From the NCBI GenBank assembly GCA_002471195.1, contig DKPN01000006.1, positions 14,302-78,301 on the forward strand: a stretch of DNA of 64,000 nucleotides, written 5' to 3'. The notes below the pieces were generated by a model. The model was not told the DNA's origin and did not search any database. It saw only the letters and a list, made by a program, of their open reading frames with translations. Both the position numbers and the translations under genes were made by a program. This DNA is from Bacteroides sp. UBA7333 (lineage in GTDB: Bacteria; Bacteroidota; Bacteroidia; Bacteroidales; Bacteroidaceae). Shown here piece by piece: positions 63,715 to 64,000 of the stretch (position 1 is the first letter of the stretch; each line of letters starts with the position of its first letter).

Positions 63715-63729
63715 TCCCTCTCTCTCCGC
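63715..63729 (+). repeat. attR core
   Basis: Exact copy of the 15-base attL core, with a short T-arm-like sequence (GGTTCAAG) before it that comes from the element. The bases after it are original chromosome. Confidence 0.9.
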
Positions 63730-63764
63730 TGAACGATGAAGCCAAAAGGTGACATCAAGGAGCC

Positions 63765-63800
63765 AAACCCTACAAAATCAATGTTTTGTAGGGTTTTTTC
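63765..63800 (+). terminator. Displaced terminator beyond attR
   Basis: A perfect 13-bp stem (63765-63777 with 63784-63796) and T-run. It looks like the former terminator of the tRNA-Ser gene, now 16 kb away. Confidence 0.85.
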
Positions 63801-63852
63801 TTGTCTATACGGTTCCCTCTCGGAGCCACTAAAAAGCCAAAAAATACACTAC

Positions 63853-63904
63853 TTCTGTGACCAAATCGTGACCTATTCTTAAAATTCAAAATTAGGTCAC
63901 AGAA
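63853..63904. repeat. GTGACC inverted and direct repeats
   Basis: TTCTGTGACC (63853-63862) and GGTCACAGAA (63895-63904) form a perfect 10-bp inverted repeat; a third GTGACCTA lies at 63868. Clusters like this precede integrase genes of Bacteroidetes elements and may be arm sites or operators. Confidence 0.5.
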
Positions 63905-64000
63905 TTGCACCATTTGGCTCTCGACTGTCCACTTTTGGCGTCGCTACAATTATTTCATTTTCAATCAGTAAACTAATTGGAAAACACGGCGAAATTGACC
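63904..64000 (+). CDS. Possible start of a second integrase (runs off window)
   Basis: An open frame reads STFGVATIISFSISK then GKHGEID at the window's end, a pattern like the N-terminal arm-binding domain of Bacteroidetes tyrosine recombinases (…STF…SFSISK…GE…). No ATG is present; an ATT at 63904 or a CTG at 63925 would be needed, or the gene is truncated. The closeness to attR suggests a second element in the same site. Confidence 0.3.
   Translation, partial: MAPFGSRLSTFGVATIISFSISKLIGKHGEID

Larger units (their letters stand above)
47763..63729. mobile_element. ~16 kb integrated phage-related element at tRNA-Ser
   Basis: Bounded by a 15-bp direct repeat (47763-47777 and 63715-63729). The integrase gene lies next to the right end and nearly all genes run leftwards. 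Gene content in order from the integrase: DUF4406/DnaA-C fusion, DUF3853 protein, HTH protein, replication-type protein, unknown, terminase-small-like HTH, small protein, tape-measure protein, tail-fibre-like protein, small genes, one plus-strand lipoprotein, DUF3853 protein, two small proteins, fimbrillin-anchor-like lipoprotein, antirepressor pseudogene. No portal, capsid, protease, large terminase or lysis gene is recognised. It is either a reduced prophage or a tail-carrying satellite. Confidence 0.88.

Noticed and set aside
47763..63729. Integrative conjugative element
   Set aside because: No relaxase, coupling protein or Tra genes are visible, and the tail genes point to a phage origin.

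Overview
The window looks like a chromosomal segment of an anaerobic, AT-rich member of the Bacteroidales. The signs are promoter-like boxes of the Bacteroidetes type (TAnnTTTG), a T9SS type A sorting domain, menaquinone biosynthesis, pyruvate formate-lyase, a cobalamin riboswitch driving a TonB-dependent receptor with BtuG/BtuH-like lipoproteins, and many lipoproteins and DUF families typical of this order. A Dysgonomonadaceae/Porphyromonadaceae-like host is plausible, but the sequence alone does not settle the genus.

Bases 1-15.5 kb are mostly housekeeping: a DnaJ/CbpA-type chaperone cut by the window edge, an EamA transporter, truA, an M15-like lipoprotein, and the run phoH-purC-menG-aroE-alpha/beta hydrolase-TPM protein-lemA closed by a strong terminator. 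A large T9SS-exported metallophosphoesterase lies on the other strand. After an intergenic stretch with an Abi-like remnant comes a translationally coupled NAD-salvage pair, pncA-pncB.

Bases 15.6-19.8 kb are an accessory patch. It holds a four-unit palindrome array with 21-22 bp spacing, an internally deleted IS21-family remnant, a leaderless fragment and an intact-looking copy of a GG-leader peptide precursor, two paralogous lipoproteins combining retropepsin-like and PDZ domains, and short remnants of a bacteriocin-type ABC exporter and its HlyD partner. I read it as a partly decayed secreted-peptide cluster in which precursor and protease-like genes have been duplicated.

Bases 19.8-47.5 kb are core chromosome: pabB-pabC opposite pabA; a repeat-bearing secreted protein; a SMUG2-like glycosylase; a HAD hydrolase; an ArsC-like protein without its catalytic cysteine; PepSY-like and DUF4377 proteins; two SDRs; a MaoC hydratase; an RluA-type enzyme; an epimerase; a lytic transglycosylase; a K+ channel; a PhoB/PhoR-like two-component pair; the B12 uptake operon; and pflB-pflA.

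Bases 47.76-63.73 kb are a ~16 kb element integrated in the 3' end of tRNA-Ser(UGA), bounded by a 15-bp direct repeat. From right to left it encodes a tyrosine integrase, a DUF4406-DnaA-C-terminal fusion, DUF3853/HTH regulators, a replication-type protein, a terminase-small-like HTH protein, a very long tail tape-measure protein, a tail-fibre-like protein and small genes, then lipoprotein cargo, and at the tRNA end a scrambled, tandemly repeated antirepressor pseudogene. No portal, capsid or large terminase gene is recognisable, although the tail genes are intact. This makes it the best candidate here for an undescribed system: a tail-encoding satellite or tail-only element. The last ~100 bases may begin a second integrase, which would mean tandem elements at the same tRNA.
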